Shown: positions 11,671-22,442 of the stretch, piece after piece
How positions within the stretch are numbered: the first letter of the stretch is position 1
Layout: each line of letters begins with the position of its first letter
Assembly (NCBI GenBank): GCA_030533445.1
Contig: CM060065.1
Coordinates: 4,970,974 to 5,034,973 of the forward strand
DNA from: Cyprinodon diabolis
Taxonomy: Eukaryota; Chordata; Actinopteri; Cyprinodontiformes; Cyprinodontidae
DNA length: 64,000 nt
Direction: 5' to 3'
The notes under the pieces: model-generated
Told to the model about the DNA's origin: nothing
Seen by the model: the letters and a program-made list of their open reading frames with translations, nothing else
Databases searched by the model: none
Position numbers and translations under genes: made by a program

Positions 11671-12540
11671 GCAGGGGACCCTTTGAATTGCGTCCCCTGC
11701 CTGCGAAGACAACACATAAAACAGACCCATTATACAGATACAGAATTTTTTATAGAATAAACATACGTTATTTGTTCTAGGTTTTGTCCCTGTCTTCTTG
11801 GCCCTTCTCTGGTTGTTTTCCTCTCTATGTTTTGTACTCAGCTGACTTTTCATGCTGTCTCAAAAGGAATGAAAGATTTTTTCCAAGCACTAAGCTCACT
11901 TAGCTGATTGCTCCTTCCTGTGTTTCCAAAAAGGCTAAAGTAAATAACCCAGTCCTTCTTTTCACTGTAGACAAGCCATGATCTGCTTCTCTGTTCTCCA
12001 TTTTTCATTTGGATGAAATAATAGCTGCATGAATCATGACAGCAGACAAGATAGAGGAGAGCAGGAGGCGGGGTTACCAATCTACTTGCTCTGGAGAGCA
12101 GAGTTCACTGCTTTTGGATGTTCTCTCCAAAGTCTCCAGTAGCAGAAAAAAGTCGCTAGATTTGGCGCTAGATGCTTTTTTGAAATAAAAGAACTAGAGG
12201 GGTCTGAAAAGTCACTAAATATAGCGACGAAAGTGCTAAGTTGCTGCTCTTCGCATCGTTTGTTTTCAAATGGTTTGCTGCTGTCTGTTTGGACCTTTCT
12301 GAACATGTGCAGCAAATGGACTGATCCAATATGGTGGACAATGAAGGGGGGGCTGAGACACACTTAATATTATAAGCATTCTCATGGTATTTTAGCGAAA
12401 CTCTTTTTATCAAAAACATAAATGATGTGCTCAAATAAAGAATAGTTGCATTAACCATTCATGTAAACAGAGTTTTATGGGGGCCACCAGGAACTTAGGG
12501 TTCTAGACAACTGCCTAATATATCCTAATGGTAAATCCTC
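11671..12540 (-). mobile_element. hAT/ZMYM-like transposon fragment, inverted partner of 39120-39745
   Basis: The fragment matches 39120-39745 in reverse complement over hundreds of bases. A 76-codon frame (11850-12080) contains RSWLVYSEKKDWV and LSAWKKSF. Past its stop, a +1 frame reads RRHEKSAEYKT. Together these look like the TTF-type zinc-finger region of ZMYM1-like hAT transposases (WLVYSE...RRHE.S.EH) carrying a frameshift. The family call is inference from motif order. Confidence 0.55.
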
Positions 12541-12719
12541 CCCTTCCTCCGGGTCGAGCAGGCTCTGAAGAGGTGACTTCCTTCTCAGAGCCATCGCCTA
12601 ATCCTGTCAGTGGATGTTAACCAGACAACTAATCAACACTGAAAACCATCTTTTAGATGCATAAAAATAATTCATTGTGTCCACGTGTGCATTGCAAGTT
12701 TTTATTTTATTTTTATTTT

Positions 12720-13086
12720 TTTATGACTACAGTAGTAGCTATTCAAAATATCCCTACTTTCCTTGATGGGCCCTTGTCTGGTCCTTGGCTGGTCCCCTAC
12801 AATTCCTTTTTAAACATCAATCTTTGTACTACAGAGCACTCAAAATGGCCCTTCCCAGTCAAACAGCCGAATGGCAGCCCACTTCCCTGCAACTCCCAGC
12901 AAAATCCCCTCCAACTTCCAACCACTGGAGTGACCCTCCTCTTGAATATTTTTTTACTCTTAACTCCACCCTTTCACTGAATTACAGGAATTACCAGGAC
13001 ATGATGCTTCTCTTTAGATCTTAATATTCATTTTTAAACATCAATATTTATACTAAAATATTCTTTCTTTGATGATTTGTGGACAC
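12720..13086. repeat. Interspersed repeat with internal inverted segment, left of hAT insertion
   Basis: The segment from about 12837 to 13023 is the inverted counterpart of 15288-15475. The outer part (ACAGTAGTAGC...TTGGCTGGTC...GATTTGTGGACA) matches 58680-58810. It forms the left flank into which the hAT at 13087-15279 inserted. Confidence 0.65.
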
Positions 13087-13810
13087 CAGAGGTGTCAAGT
13101 AATGAAGTACAAATACTTCGTTACTGTACTTAAGTACACTTTTTAGGTATCTATACTTTACTCCATTACTAATTTTTCTTCTTACTTCTGACTTCTACTC
13201 ATTACATTTTCTCACGAGTATCTGTACTTTCTATTCCTTACATTATTAAAACAACCGTTACACGTTACTTTTGGCTTCGATTTAATGCAGAGGTCACGGA
13301 TTAGCGGACCGCGGTCCGGTGTTATGCGGAAAAGTGCATCCCTGCTGAATATGCATCCCAAGTCGCGGGAGCGCGCCTCGCTCTGTACAACCACATATCA
13401 ACGAGGGAAACGGATTAAACTATGACCAATTGAGCTACTTGTTGTTATATTAATGATATAAAAACGTTTAAATATTCCTCTCCTGGGGAAAACATTTGTG
13501 ATTATATGGAAGATTCATTTAAAAAATATATGGGTGTTATGAACAACATTTAATCCAAAGATTTTGACCGAGGTACGGCTGATTTATTTTTTCTAGTCTC
13601 TTGTTTTTCACACACAACAATAAACAGTGATGCCGACGTGAGTTTGGAAACTGCAAAGCTTTGTCTGAAGCGGAAAATCAAACGCGCATCTACACAGCAC
13701 AGCGTTCACAGACCAGTGTGATGCATTCACGAGCGTCAGATAGCTATGGTGCATTCAGGAGCATGGGACATTTCATATTTTCAAGGAAAGATACATAAAC
13801 GGAACAGAAC

Positions 13811-14326
13811 TTAAAGCTACAGTGTGTAATTTTTAGCGACATCTAACGTCCAGACTGCAGACCGCAGCAACATGAACATCTCCCCCCACCGCTTCTCCCC
13901 CCCAACAGTACGGCGAGCGTTACGGGACAAAATGTCTTCCACGACGTCCGCATCACCTACCTTCTCAAGTGATGAGGTTTGTTTACATAGATAATTTTAC
14001 AGAGAGTATTCTCAGGCATAATACTGCCACCTATTGTTCAGTACCGTCTCAGTTCATCTCTCTCCACTTGCCGTAGTTACTTTCGAGCGTAATGGGCGAT
14101 CTCGCAATCGCTAGTTTGTTGGCTCTGCGCTGCCGTAGCGCAAAGATGTCTGCCTCCATGGCTGCGAGACCCGCTCCTATGTAATTATAAATAACGAATT
14201 CTAAGGCAACGCAAATATTAAGGTTAAGAGGCTGAGCTCGTAGATGATAATAAATAACATAGTTATGTATAATATATTACATTTCTGACTGTATATCCCT
14301 GAAATTATTACACACTGTAGCTTTAA
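13811..14326. mobile_element. TTAA-flanked MITE, copy 2, nested in hAT
   Basis: This is the inverted copy of the 9472-9991 element, between TTAA at 13811 and 14323. It has the same AGCTACAGTGTGTAA ends. The two copies differ by a central segment near 14005-14085 (AGAGAGTATTCTCAGGC onward) that replaces different sequence in copy 1. Confidence 0.85.
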
Positions 14327-14907
14327 ATAATACAATAATGTATCTATTCAGAAACAGTGTGGGCTTTTTTTATAATACTGATTGCTCTATAATTGTAATT
14401 CTAATTTTTGTTTGATTGTGCACATCTGCTAGTTTTTTATTCTAAAAAATCTGTAATATTAGAAGCAAATTATCAAAGTTTTTCAAAAGCCAGTTTAGAA
14501 GCTCCAAATGAGGCTTCAGATCAGACAGCGACAATTACGCTGTTATTGTTTTACAGGTAGAATTAGCATTTGCTGACCCTTGACCTTTAACTGCTGATGG
14601 ATGTATAGGAATACAGTCATCTAAGTGTCAATTCCTCTGAGATAACACAGGATGCAATTTTTGGCAATTTTTTTTTTTTTTTTTCAATTTAAAAATTTAA
14701 TGTATTTTCTTTATTCAGACCCACTGATTTTTAATTGGTTACCCCTGGTTTAATGTTTGTAAATATTTATTTCCCGTCATGCAGATCATTGGTTCCATCC
14801 ACATCTAGTGAAAACTAGTGTGATTGGATGAGTCATATAACGCAAACACTCATTGGTTAGCTAAAGGAAATCATCAGTAGCAAGCAGGTGTTCTTCAAAC
14901 TGCTAAC

Positions 14908-15141
14908 GTGAATTGTCTATGCCATGCTACAATGTGGGATTCAGAAGATGTTGAAATGTCTGAAAGGTCGGACACATTTGAGAGCGTATCGGGAGACGGA
15001 GAACAACAAGACCTCCCTCATCCTCGGCCCTATCTCAGAGAATTTTTAGAAATAGTCGAAAAATTTATCTTTAATATTCATATAGAGGCATCTGGTTGTT
15101 TTTTTTTTAAAGGTTACTTTATACTTTTATACTTTAAGTAG
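14908..15141 (+). pseudogene. hAT transposase N-terminal remnant
   Basis: The 77-residue frame contains SEDVEMSERSD and QQDLPHPRPYLREFLEIV. The same phrase (SENDVEMSERSD) is found on the minus strand at 28894-29085 in the second hAT copy, so it is a real ancestral coding segment and not a chance frame. After about residue 50 the sequence turns into low-complexity terminal DNA and the zinc finger and catalytic domain are missing. I infer from its place in the element that it is the start of the hAT transposase. Confidence 0.55.
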
Positions 15142-15287
15142 TTTTTGGAGCACATACTTTTTCAATTTTACTTGAGTAAAGAGGTCAAGTTGATACTTCC
15201 ACTATTACCAGAGTGTTTTTAAACTGCAGTATCTATACTTCTACTTAAGTAACAAATGTGGGTACTTTTGACACCACTGGTGGACAC

Positions 15288-15480
15288 TAAGATCTAAAGA
15301 GAAGCATCATCTCCCGGTCAGACCCTGTAATTCAGTGAAAGGGTGTAGTCAGAGGAAAGAAATATGCATTAGGGGGTCACTCCAGTGGCTGGAAGTTGGC
15401 TGCCATTTGGCTGGTGTTTGACTGGGAAGGGACATTTTCAATGGCTGCTCCTGTAACAGCTTACATGTAGCAGCCCTTTA
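15288..15480. repeat. Right flank repeat of hAT insertion
   Basis: The sequence TAAGATCTAAAGAGAAGC onward is the continuation of the repeat at 12720-13086 and matches 58800-58870, where no hAT is present. Confidence 0.6.
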
Positions 15481-16091
15481 CATAAAAACCCAGAAGACTC
15501 TCTGACAAACTGTTCAGAGCATCCAGCAGGATTCTTGCATCTCCAGAACTCTTTCCATCATGGTGAAAACGAAAAAATGAGCATAAATGGATGCTGTCTG
15601 TGTTTGATAAAGATTGTTGTGCAGTTTATTGCTTTATATTGTGATAAAATGTCACATAAAGGAAATAGTTATATTCAAGATCATAAAATCAAACATTTGT
15701 ATAAAGAATTACAAGCAAAGCTCCTCACAGGTCAAATAAAACACAGTATAAATCTTACAGATGAAATACTTTGCTTTGTCTGCAGTGGCTCCTTCACATG
15801 GATAATGCCACTAGCTGGAGTTAGCATGAGAACTAAACTTAGAAAATAATAGAAGACCACAAAGTGCTATATATCCCACATCTAAACACATTGCTGACTT
15901 TAATCTTAGTGCATTTTTTTCTATAATTTGATAACTGACTCTAAAACCTGCTGACAGAGTAAAACCTTTTTGGTAAATTGAAAAGAAGTCAGGATCCTCT
16001 GATCTATCAGTGACACAGGGGTTCTCTTTAATGTCGGTGCAGATTTATCCCAGTTCCACTGAGTCTTCCACTCTGATTGTTTGTCCTGCAG
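15481..16091. other. End of cadherin intron 1
   Basis: No repeat or gene was recognised until the acceptor CCTGCAG ending at 16091. The frame at 15535-15849 is AT-rich and has no family signature. Confidence 0.4.
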
Positions 16092-16272
16092 GCTGCATGA
16101 GGGATCTACGCCTCAACGGTCGTTACATGCCGCTGGACAGCCAACCACGGGACGGGGTTTCCCAGGTCAGCGCTCAAGGTCTCTCCCCTGGATGCTCATC
16201 TGACTCCTGCAAGAAGAACCACTGTAAACCTCCGTTTACCTGCGTGGACCTGTGGAGAGTACATGAATGCAG
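16092..16272 (+). CDS. Type III cadherin exon: laminin-G end and EGF-like module
   Basis: The exon has 181 bp, enters in phase 1 and leaves in phase 2, with a CTGCAG acceptor and a CAG/GTAAAC donor. It begins by completing the laminin-G domain with GCMRDLRLNGRYMPLD, where the cysteine and RDLRLNG are diagnostic of the last strand. After a linker (GLSPGCSSDSC) comes a cysteine-rich EGF-like segment (CKKNHCKPPFTC...HEC) that continues without a break across the next intron as RCPPGH. This is extracellular, close to the membrane. Phase bookkeeping with both neighbours is exact, which makes chance very unlikely. Confidence 0.85.
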
Positions 16273-16378
16273 GTAAACCCTCAGTCTCACTTTGAAGTAG
16301 GAATACACCTTCAGCACTTTCAGTCAAATTCAAAGACTTATCTGATTATTCTTCAGGGGTACTTTGCAAAAATGATCT

Positions 16379-16729
16379 ACACTGGAAAAAATCTAGATCT
16401 AGCTAAGTCTTTTTTTTCCTAAAATAGGTGAATTTTCCTGGATTGAGGAGGTAAAAGAGACATTTTGCCAATGGAACACTTAAAATAAGAAAACACAATT
16501 GCATTGTCTAATTTCAAGTGCATTTTATCTAATTATCTTATTTTAAGAGTAAAACTACTTATTCCATTGGCAAACTATCTTGTTGACATTTTTACTTCTA
16601 CTACACCACAAAAAAATGTAAATCTAAATAAGTCATTTTTTATTAAAATAAGTGAATTTATTCTTGAAATGAGGAGGTAAGTTAGACACTTTGCCAATGG
16701 AACAAGACAGTTTACATATGAAATAAGAC
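16379..16729. mobile_element. MITE-like repeat with CCAATGGAA inverted motifs, copy 1
   Basis: It begins ACACTGGAAAAAATCTAGATC and has TTTTGCCAATGGAAC facing ATTCCATTGGCAAACT about 110 bp later, then a further GCCAATGGAACAAGAC. The same sequence interrupts an L2 copy at about 44000-44268. It is non-coding. Confidence 0.65.
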
Positions 16730-17060
16730 AAGGGCTCAAATATCTACGGCTGGAAGCCTTCTAAACCAAACCAAGCTTCTGCCGCCCTGGCGTCCTCTTC
16801 CACAACATCTTCGTCCCGCTTTCCTCCTCTAAATAAAAAATGGATGACGGAGGAGACTCATCCACGACCTCCAACACTAAACTCTCCTCCTCTTGCATGT
16901 TTCCTCTGTCCATAGCGTTCCTTGACAGTGTCGTTTCTAAGTCACCAATTTAGTGCTATTTGGTCCCCATGGAATTTCCCATTGGGAACCTACTAGCACT
17001 AAGTTGCTAACTGGTTAGCAAGACTCTTTTGAGAAACCGGCCACAATCAAACTTGCTTGC
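16730..17060. repeat. Interspersed repeat, copy 2 (pair with 8530-8905)
   Basis: It is same-oriented and nearly identical to 8530-8905 through AAGCTTCTGCCGC, GGAGGAGACTCATCC and AGAAACCGGCCACAA. It directly abuts DNA leading into the Harbinger-like copy at 17220. Confidence 0.7.
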
Positions 17061-17229
17061 GAGGCTTCTGTCACAACAATCCCGTCCCCTTGATATACGA
17101 CCAATCACATTCACTTTATTCATTCGTGTAAAGTCGGGAACCACTCGGGAGCATTCAGAAATCCAATAGTTGGAACAGCAGCTTCCCTACGACTTCAATG
17201 TACTGAATTAGTGTTACTTATGGCTCGGG

Positions 17230-18148
17230 CTAGGTTCAGACCGCACGCAGCAACAGCAGCAAAAACGCGCATGCTGCTTTATATTTAATGCTTGTACAAG
17301 TTTAGTTCTGATGCGTGGCTGAAGCATCTTTGCTGCTCTAACTGCGCAGTCGAAAAGTGGGTCTGATGCGTGTTGGGCTAAGCTACCCTACTCTTTCTTT
17401 GCCTGTAACAATGACAGCTATACATGCTGTTATCAATGGGTAGAAATTAGTTTTAAACGTTTTTATGTTTAAAACTAATGTTTTTAAACAAGAAAGTCCA
17501 CCTGAAAACTTCATATGTGCAGTCAGTTCATCCAGATTACCATCCTGCCTTAAAAAATAATGTTTCTCCGTCGGAGCCGCTCAGACCGCCAGTGTACTGT
17601 GCACTAGGAATCCCCTTCAACAACAGCCTCTGGCCCGGTTGCCTCTTTGCGGTTTTCCGCTACTGTTCGCGTGGCTGGAAAGCATTTTTCACGTACATAA
17701 TGCAGACTAGAGGCACCAGAATAATAAGACTGAACATATTTTGCCGACAGGTTTCGACATTTTTAGTTAGTTTAGGCGTTAATAAACCGTTTCGGAGGAG
17801 TGATCATAGTTTGTTGCATCAGCAGTGCTGTGTCTGTCTCCCTGCCAGCTCCCAGATCAGCTTCTCTGAAGGAAGTTTTTCCTCTCCACTGTTGCTACAA
17901 GCATGCTTAGTGTGAGGGATTGCCTTCGAGTCAATGAGTCGATGCAGTCAACTGGTTTTCCTTACATAGAAAACTTTAAATCAATCTGACTGGATGATCT
18001 GGTGAACTGTAAAGTGCTGCGGCTTCTGAAGTGCATCAGATGCTCAGAAGCTTGTGAGGCGTTGTTTCAGTTCTCAAAACGTGCTGCAGGACCTTTTGAT
18101 GCACCTTGATGCAAGTTGTTCAGACTGCTGCTCGCAGTCTGAACATAG
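17230..18148. mobile_element. Harbinger-like element copy 2, inverted, with an L2 insertion
   Basis: The ends CTAGGTTCAGACCGCACGCAG and the complement of CTATGTTCAGACTGCGAGCAG form the inverted repeats. The interior (CGGAGCCGCTCAGACCGCC, GCCTCTGGCC, GGCTGGAAAGC) is the reverse complement of the coding-like core at 4759-5037. An L2 3' fragment sits at 17868-18017. Confidence 0.6.
17868..18017 (+). mobile_element. L2-like LINE 3' fragment (copy C)
   Basis: It runs from GGAAGTTTTTCCTCTCCACTG to GGTGAACTGTAAAGTGC and lacks the final tail. It lies within the Harbinger-like copy. Confidence 0.8.
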
Positions 18149-18750
18149 TTTTATAGATTCTACAGCATCCTGCTGGTGCAGCGGTGGACGCCTCACATCA
18201 ATGCAGCCTCTAAACAGTACCTATTGGACGGCTCCAGCAGTAATTATCTCCTAGTGTGTGAGCAGAGGCACAGAGAGCAGGCCGTCTGCCGATATTAAAG
18301 CAAAGCTGCACCTGAGGCGTGTTCTCAGGTGAGAGCCGCTGTTCTGTTTCCATAATAAAGTGATGGAGCAGCTGTGTGACCCAGAGGGAAGAGAAAGATT
18401 CACAGGCTCTATACTTTCCCAACTCCACCTACAGCTCGCCGGCCTTTCTGTAGCTGCTGCATGGGAGCAGCTTAATAAACTCAAAGAACAAACCAGCATC
18501 CTGTCAGCGTCCCGCCAAATGCAACAGGAGCAGGAAAGGAGGCAAAGCAGCTCCGCAGAGGGCTGATCTGACATTAATCTCTTAGATCAGGGCAGTAAAT
18601 GGATCAGCCCAGATGGGCTTTGTTATTTTTGTTCTCAAGAGACATTATGTGTGCTGTGAGTGGATGTGAGATCAGGAAAATGTGTGTGTCTCATGTTCAG
18701 TGGGTGAGAAATTACAGCTCAGAAGAAGGGTTTAAACTGTGCCACTGGTT
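18149..18750. other. Intronic DNA with an unrecognised 68-codon frame
   Basis: The frame at 18360-18566 (+) encodes a hydrophilic, Gln/Glu-rich, helix-like peptide (LQLAGLSVAAAWEQLNKLKEQ). No splice context, neighbour or homologue can be named. I record it without calling a gene. Confidence 0.25.
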
Positions 18751-18755
18751 GTTAA

Positions 18756-18905
18756 CTGGTAAAGATTTTCAGTCATCCAGGTCATAGACATTCCAAAAAA
18801 GTTAAAAAACAATCTACTGGACTTTGTTTCCAAGTTTGAAGATGTTTTGCTTTCCATCCACGAAGCTTTTTTAATTTGAAATATCAGAAATAGAGTTGAT
18901 TTCGA
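18756..18905 (-). mobile_element. Penelope-like 3' tail repeat, copy 2
   Basis: In reverse complement it carries AAGCTTCGTGGATGG, CATCTTCAAACTTGG and the GGATGACTGAAAATCTTTAC ending of the family. Confidence 0.6.
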
Positions 18906-19639
18906 TGCTTGTTGATTCAGACCAACACTCCATACCAGTTGGTGGCGGTAATGCACCATTTCGTTGCGTTCCAATAAATTCCCATAAAGAAAAAGGAGAG
19001 TGTTTGCTAACGAGCCATTAGCATGGGAAGTAGTGGCCTTACACAATCGTTCTGATTACCTACTTCCACTTAGCCTGCCTCAAATAACATTTCGCTGTGA
19101 TGGCAGAACAGTTTCCATTAATTGTTTTAAAAACTTTGTTTTGCAAGTTAATTTGGCCAAGATTCCATTCTGTGTCTATTTTTTCTTTTGTACTGCCGTG
19201 CAGAAAAATTGCAGCTGCTGTAAGATGTCTGAGTAATGTTCTATATACCGTTGTGGTAACTGTACTTTTTCAATGAACCTAGTATTTTATAGGCTCAAAG
19301 AGACACAAAATCTTGTTTTTATTCATTCCACTGGTAGTCTGATTTGATCAAATAGAAATAAAGGCCTGCCTCTTATTCTAGCCTCCCTCCAATAATGGCC
19401 TGGACCAAGATGTACCTGAGTGAAATAAAGGCCCCAGCCTATATTAGAGGATTTACGGTAGCTAGTGAGCTACATCAGTCTGGGTTGCTGCTGTTGCTAC
19501 TTTTAGACACAGCAGGCAAACCTGTGGCAAGCCGGGCGATGGGAAAGAAGAGAGCAGAGAAAGTGTGGACTGCTGGAAGAACTGTGGTGAACTGGTGAAA
19601 GTAAAGTGAAATGGTGCTCAATGATGACCCTGAACATTT

Positions 19640-19830
19640 AGAGGATGTTTGGCTCAACCTGCTGCTGTGAAGCAGGATTCTCCACCATGAACAGAATCAA
19701 AAATAAATATGGATCCAGGCTCAAAATGAGCTCCTTGATATGTGCTTGAGAATGGCTTAGTCTCCATTCAAACCCAGGTTTAAAGCCTTGCAGGGCAGCA
19801 TAAAGCCCACTGCTCTCATTAAGGCAGAAA
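19640..19830 (+). pseudogene. hAT dimerisation-domain remnant
   Basis: The frame from 19666 reads CEAGFSTMNRIKNKYGSRLK, which is the C-terminal hAT dimerisation signature (C-E-x-G-F-S-x-M-N-x-I-K). Stops follow within about 80 bp, so this is a decayed fragment. The preceding 300 bp (from about 19330) probably belong to the same element but show no clear frame. Confidence 0.6.
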
Positions 19831-20056
19831 AAAGAAAGAAAAACGGTCGGTTCAGGTGTTTTATAAAATATGGGAATTAGGAAAATGTCTATTTACTAAA
19901 CTGAATGATTGTTGTTCTTTTAGATATTAAAATGGAAAAATGTTTCTATTTTTTTTAAGTAATGTATAACATGAATGCATAAAAACCTAATTTTATTTCA
20001 GCAAAGAAACGGGAGAAAATAAAATAAATGTTTTCCTTTCTTATTTTTGTTATATA

Positions 20057-20258
20057 CAGGTGCTGGTCATAAAATTAGAATATCATGAAAAAGTAGATTG
20101 ATTTCAGTAATTCCATTTAAAAAGTGAAACTTGTATATTATATTCATACATTACATACAAACTCATATATTTCAGATGTTTATTTTGTTTAATTTTGATG
20201 ATTACAAATGACAACAAATGAAAATCTCAAATTCATCATATCAGAAAATTAGAATATT
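20057..20258 (+). repeat. Tc1 left inverted repeat, 202 bp
   Basis: It is the reverse complement of 21467-21668 over the whole length and includes an internal repetition of the AAAATTAGAATAT motif at its outer and inner ends, as in IR/DR-type Tc1 elements with two transposase-binding sites per arm. Confidence 0.95.
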
Positions 20259-20344
20259 ACTGAAGACCAATAAAAACAAAGGATTTATAGAAATGTTGGC
20301 CAACTGAAAAGTATGAACATGAAAAGTATGAGCATGTACAGCAC

Positions 20345-21385
20345 TCAGTATTTAGTTGGGCCTCCTTTGGCCTGTATTACTGCAGCAATGCGGCGTGGCA
20401 TGGAGTCGATCAGTCTGTGGCACTGCTCAGGTGTTATGATAGCCCAGGTTGCTCTAATAGTGGCTTTTAGCTCTTCTGAATTGTTGGGTCTGGTGTATTG
20501 CATCTTCTTCTTCACAATACCCCATATATTTTCTATGGGGTTAAGGTCAGGAGAGTTTGCTGGCCAATTAAGAACAGGGATACCATGGTCCTTCAACCAG
20601 GTACTGGTAGCTTTGGCACTGTGTGCAGGTGCCAAGTCCTGTTGGAAAATGAAATCTGCATCTCCAAAAAGTTGGTCAGCTGCAGGAAGCATGAAGTGCT
20701 CTAAAACTTCCTGGTATGTGGCTGCGTTGACCCTGGACCTCAGAAAACACAATGGACCAACACCAGCAGATGACATGGCACCCCAAACCATCACTGACTG
20801 TGGAAACTTTACACTGGACTTCAAGCAACGTGGATGAAGTGCCTCTCTTCTTTTCCTCCAGACTCTGGGACCTTGATTTCCAAAGGAAATGCAAAATTTA
20901 CTTTCATCAGAGAACATGACTTTGGACCACTCACCAGCAGTCCAGTCCTGTTTCTCTTTAGCCCAGGCAAGACGCTTCTGACGCTGTCTGTGGTTCAAGA
21001 GTGGCTTGACACAAGGAATGCGACAGCAGAAACCCATGTCTTTCATACGTCTGTGTGTGGTGGTTCTTGAAGCACTCACTCCAGCTGCAGTCCACTCTTT
21101 GTGAATCTCCCCCACATTTTTGAATGGGTTTTGTTTCACAATCCTCTCCAGGGTGCGGTTATCTCTCTTGCTTGTACACTTTTTTCGACCACATCTTTTC
21201 CTTCCCTTCGCCTCTCTATTAATGTGCTTGGACACTGAGCTCTGTGAACAGCCAGCCTCTTTAGCGATGACCTTTTGTGTCTTGCCCTCCTTGTGCAAGG
21301 TGTCGATGGTCGTCTTTTGGACAACTGTCAAGTCAGCAGTCTTCCCCATGATTGTGTAGCCTATAGAACTAGACTGAAAGACCAT
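20345..21385 (-). CDS. Tc1-family DDE transposase, intact frame
   Basis: This frame encodes the enzyme that cuts out and reinserts the flanking Tc1 element at TA dinucleotides. It has 346 codons from the first ATG. The conventional Tc1 start is the internal MGKTADLTVVQKT at residue 13, which gives 334 residues, the usual size. The N-terminus holds a helix-turn-helix (GKTQKVIAKEAGCSQSSVSKHI) and then a second HTH with a GRKK AT-hook-like stretch. Catalytic residues are visible: D in FSDESKF, D in FQQDLAPAHSA, and E in SPDLNPIENIWG, in the DD34E spacing. There is no frameshift or stop. The stop lies just inside the left inverted repeat. Expression would depend on outside promoters; activity is not shown by sequence alone. 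Confidence 0.92.
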   Translation of the reverse strand: MVFQSSSIGYTIMGKTADLTVVQKTTIDTLHKEGKTQKVIAKEAGCSQSSVSKHINREAKGRKRCGRKKCTSKRDNRTLERIVKQNPFKNVGEIHKEWTAAGVSASRTTTHRRMKDMGFCCRIPCVKPLLNHRQRQKRLAWAKEKQDWTAGEWSKVMFSDESKFCISFGNQGPRVWRKRREALHPRCLKSSVKFPQSVMVWGAMSSAGVGPLCFLRSRVNAATYQEVLEHFMLPAADQLFGDADFIFQQDLAPAHSAKATSTWLKDHGIPVLNWPANSPDLNPIENIWGIVKKKMQYTRPNNSEELKATIRATWAIITPEQCHRLIDSMPRRIAAVIQAKGGPTKY

Positions 21386-21466
21386 TTAAAGGCTTTTGCA
21401 GGTGGTTTGAGTTAATTAGCTGATTAGAGTGTGGCACCAGGGGCCATCAATTTTGAACCTTTTCAC

Positions 21467-21668
21467 AATATTCTAATTTTCTGATATGATGAATTTGAGA
21501 TTTTCATTTGTTGTCATTTGTAATCATCAAAATTAAACAAAATAAACATCTGAAATATATGAGTTTGTATGTAATGTATGAATATAATATACAAGTTTCA
21601 CTTTTTAAATGGAATTACTGAAATCAATCTACTTTTTCATGATATTCTAATTTTATGACCAGCACCTG
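21467..21668 (-). repeat. Tc1 right inverted repeat, 202 bp
   Basis: It is the partner of 20057-20258, with the same outer and inner ATATTCTAATTTT motifs. Confidence 0.95.
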
Positions 21669-21689
21669 TATGCATTTCATTCTGTTTGC

Positions 21690-22434
21690 AGCAAAGAGCC
21701 CAGTTGACATTAAAAACCTCCACTGAAGCCAAATATCACTGTCCTTCATTCCACCGCCTATAAACTCTCTCAGTAAATTATAAACTTTAATGTTTGACTA
21801 AATTTTCACAGCGTTCTGTTTTCAATAAACCTGTTTTTCTGTCCTCCTGGAGAATTTTAACTCATAGCAGTGAAGTCACCGGTATTATGTGTTCCATCCA
21901 GAAAATGACTTCACTAAATAACCCAGCATTGTACACAGGGATCAATGTGCACATTGTGTTTTCTACTCCCAGGCCTATCAAAAATATTTTTATAGATTGC
22001 CTGTGCGCACGCTCAAATCTCAATACAATTTGCAATAAAACTCTCAGGTTAAGTGTCATCATTTATCAAGCATAAAGCAATTTTACAATTGCTCTGGGAA
22101 ACGGGGGAATTGAAAGATTCTCTTCTGTAGAAGTAAAAGTCAATCAGCTTCAGCTGCACATTTGTGCATCATTCCTTTCCAAAGTTTTATTTCTCAGCCC
22201 TCTTAGAAAAACAAATATGCATCAGCAGCGGCTCAGCGGACGCTCCTGCTGCTCTAACGGATGGTTTTCTCTCCACTGTCCCTTCACTCGCTGCCTCTAA
22301 AGGTTTTATTTCCAGCCACCCCTCTGAGTCAGGGTGTTTGTTTTTTTTTGTTCTTCTTCTTTTCTTCATGTGTTGTCAGCAGACCACCTTTAGGGCGGAG
22401 GACCTCACTTCATAAGGTTAATGCAGAACCAATG
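21690..22434. other. Intronic DNA without recognisable features
   Basis: Only short chance frames are seen. There is a T-rich run near 22340. Confidence 0.35.
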
Positions 22435-22442
22435 TTTGTAGG

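Larger units (their letters stand above)
13087..15279. mobile_element. hAT transposon copy 1 with 8-bp target duplication
   Basis: The termini are CAGAGGTGTCAAGTAA and the complement of CAGTGGTGTCAAAAGTA. They are flanked by identical 8-bp GTGGACAC at 13079-13086 and 15280-15287. The element is internally deleted and carries the TTAA MITE (13811-14326). A 77-codon remnant lies at 14908-15141. A second copy, much rearranged, is at 27792-30643. Confidence 0.9.
1584..16091 (+). other. Cadherin intron, 14.5 kb
   Basis: The intron lies between the two laminin-G exons and has a GTGGGT donor and a TTGTTTGTCCTGCAG acceptor. It is filled with transposons and one satellite, which are listed separately. 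Phase 1 is conserved across it, because CAA-G joins GC to give Gln-Gly. Confidence 0.75.
20057..21668 (-). mobile_element. Tc1-like transposon, full length, long inverted repeats
   Basis: The element is 1612 bp and is bracketed by TA at 20055-20056 and 21669-21670. The termini begin CAGGTGCTGGTCATAAAATT. The inverted repeats are 202 bp each (20057-20258 and 21467-21668) and I could find no mismatch by eye. A single open transposase frame fills the middle. Identical ends plus an open frame point to a young insertion. Confidence 0.95.
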
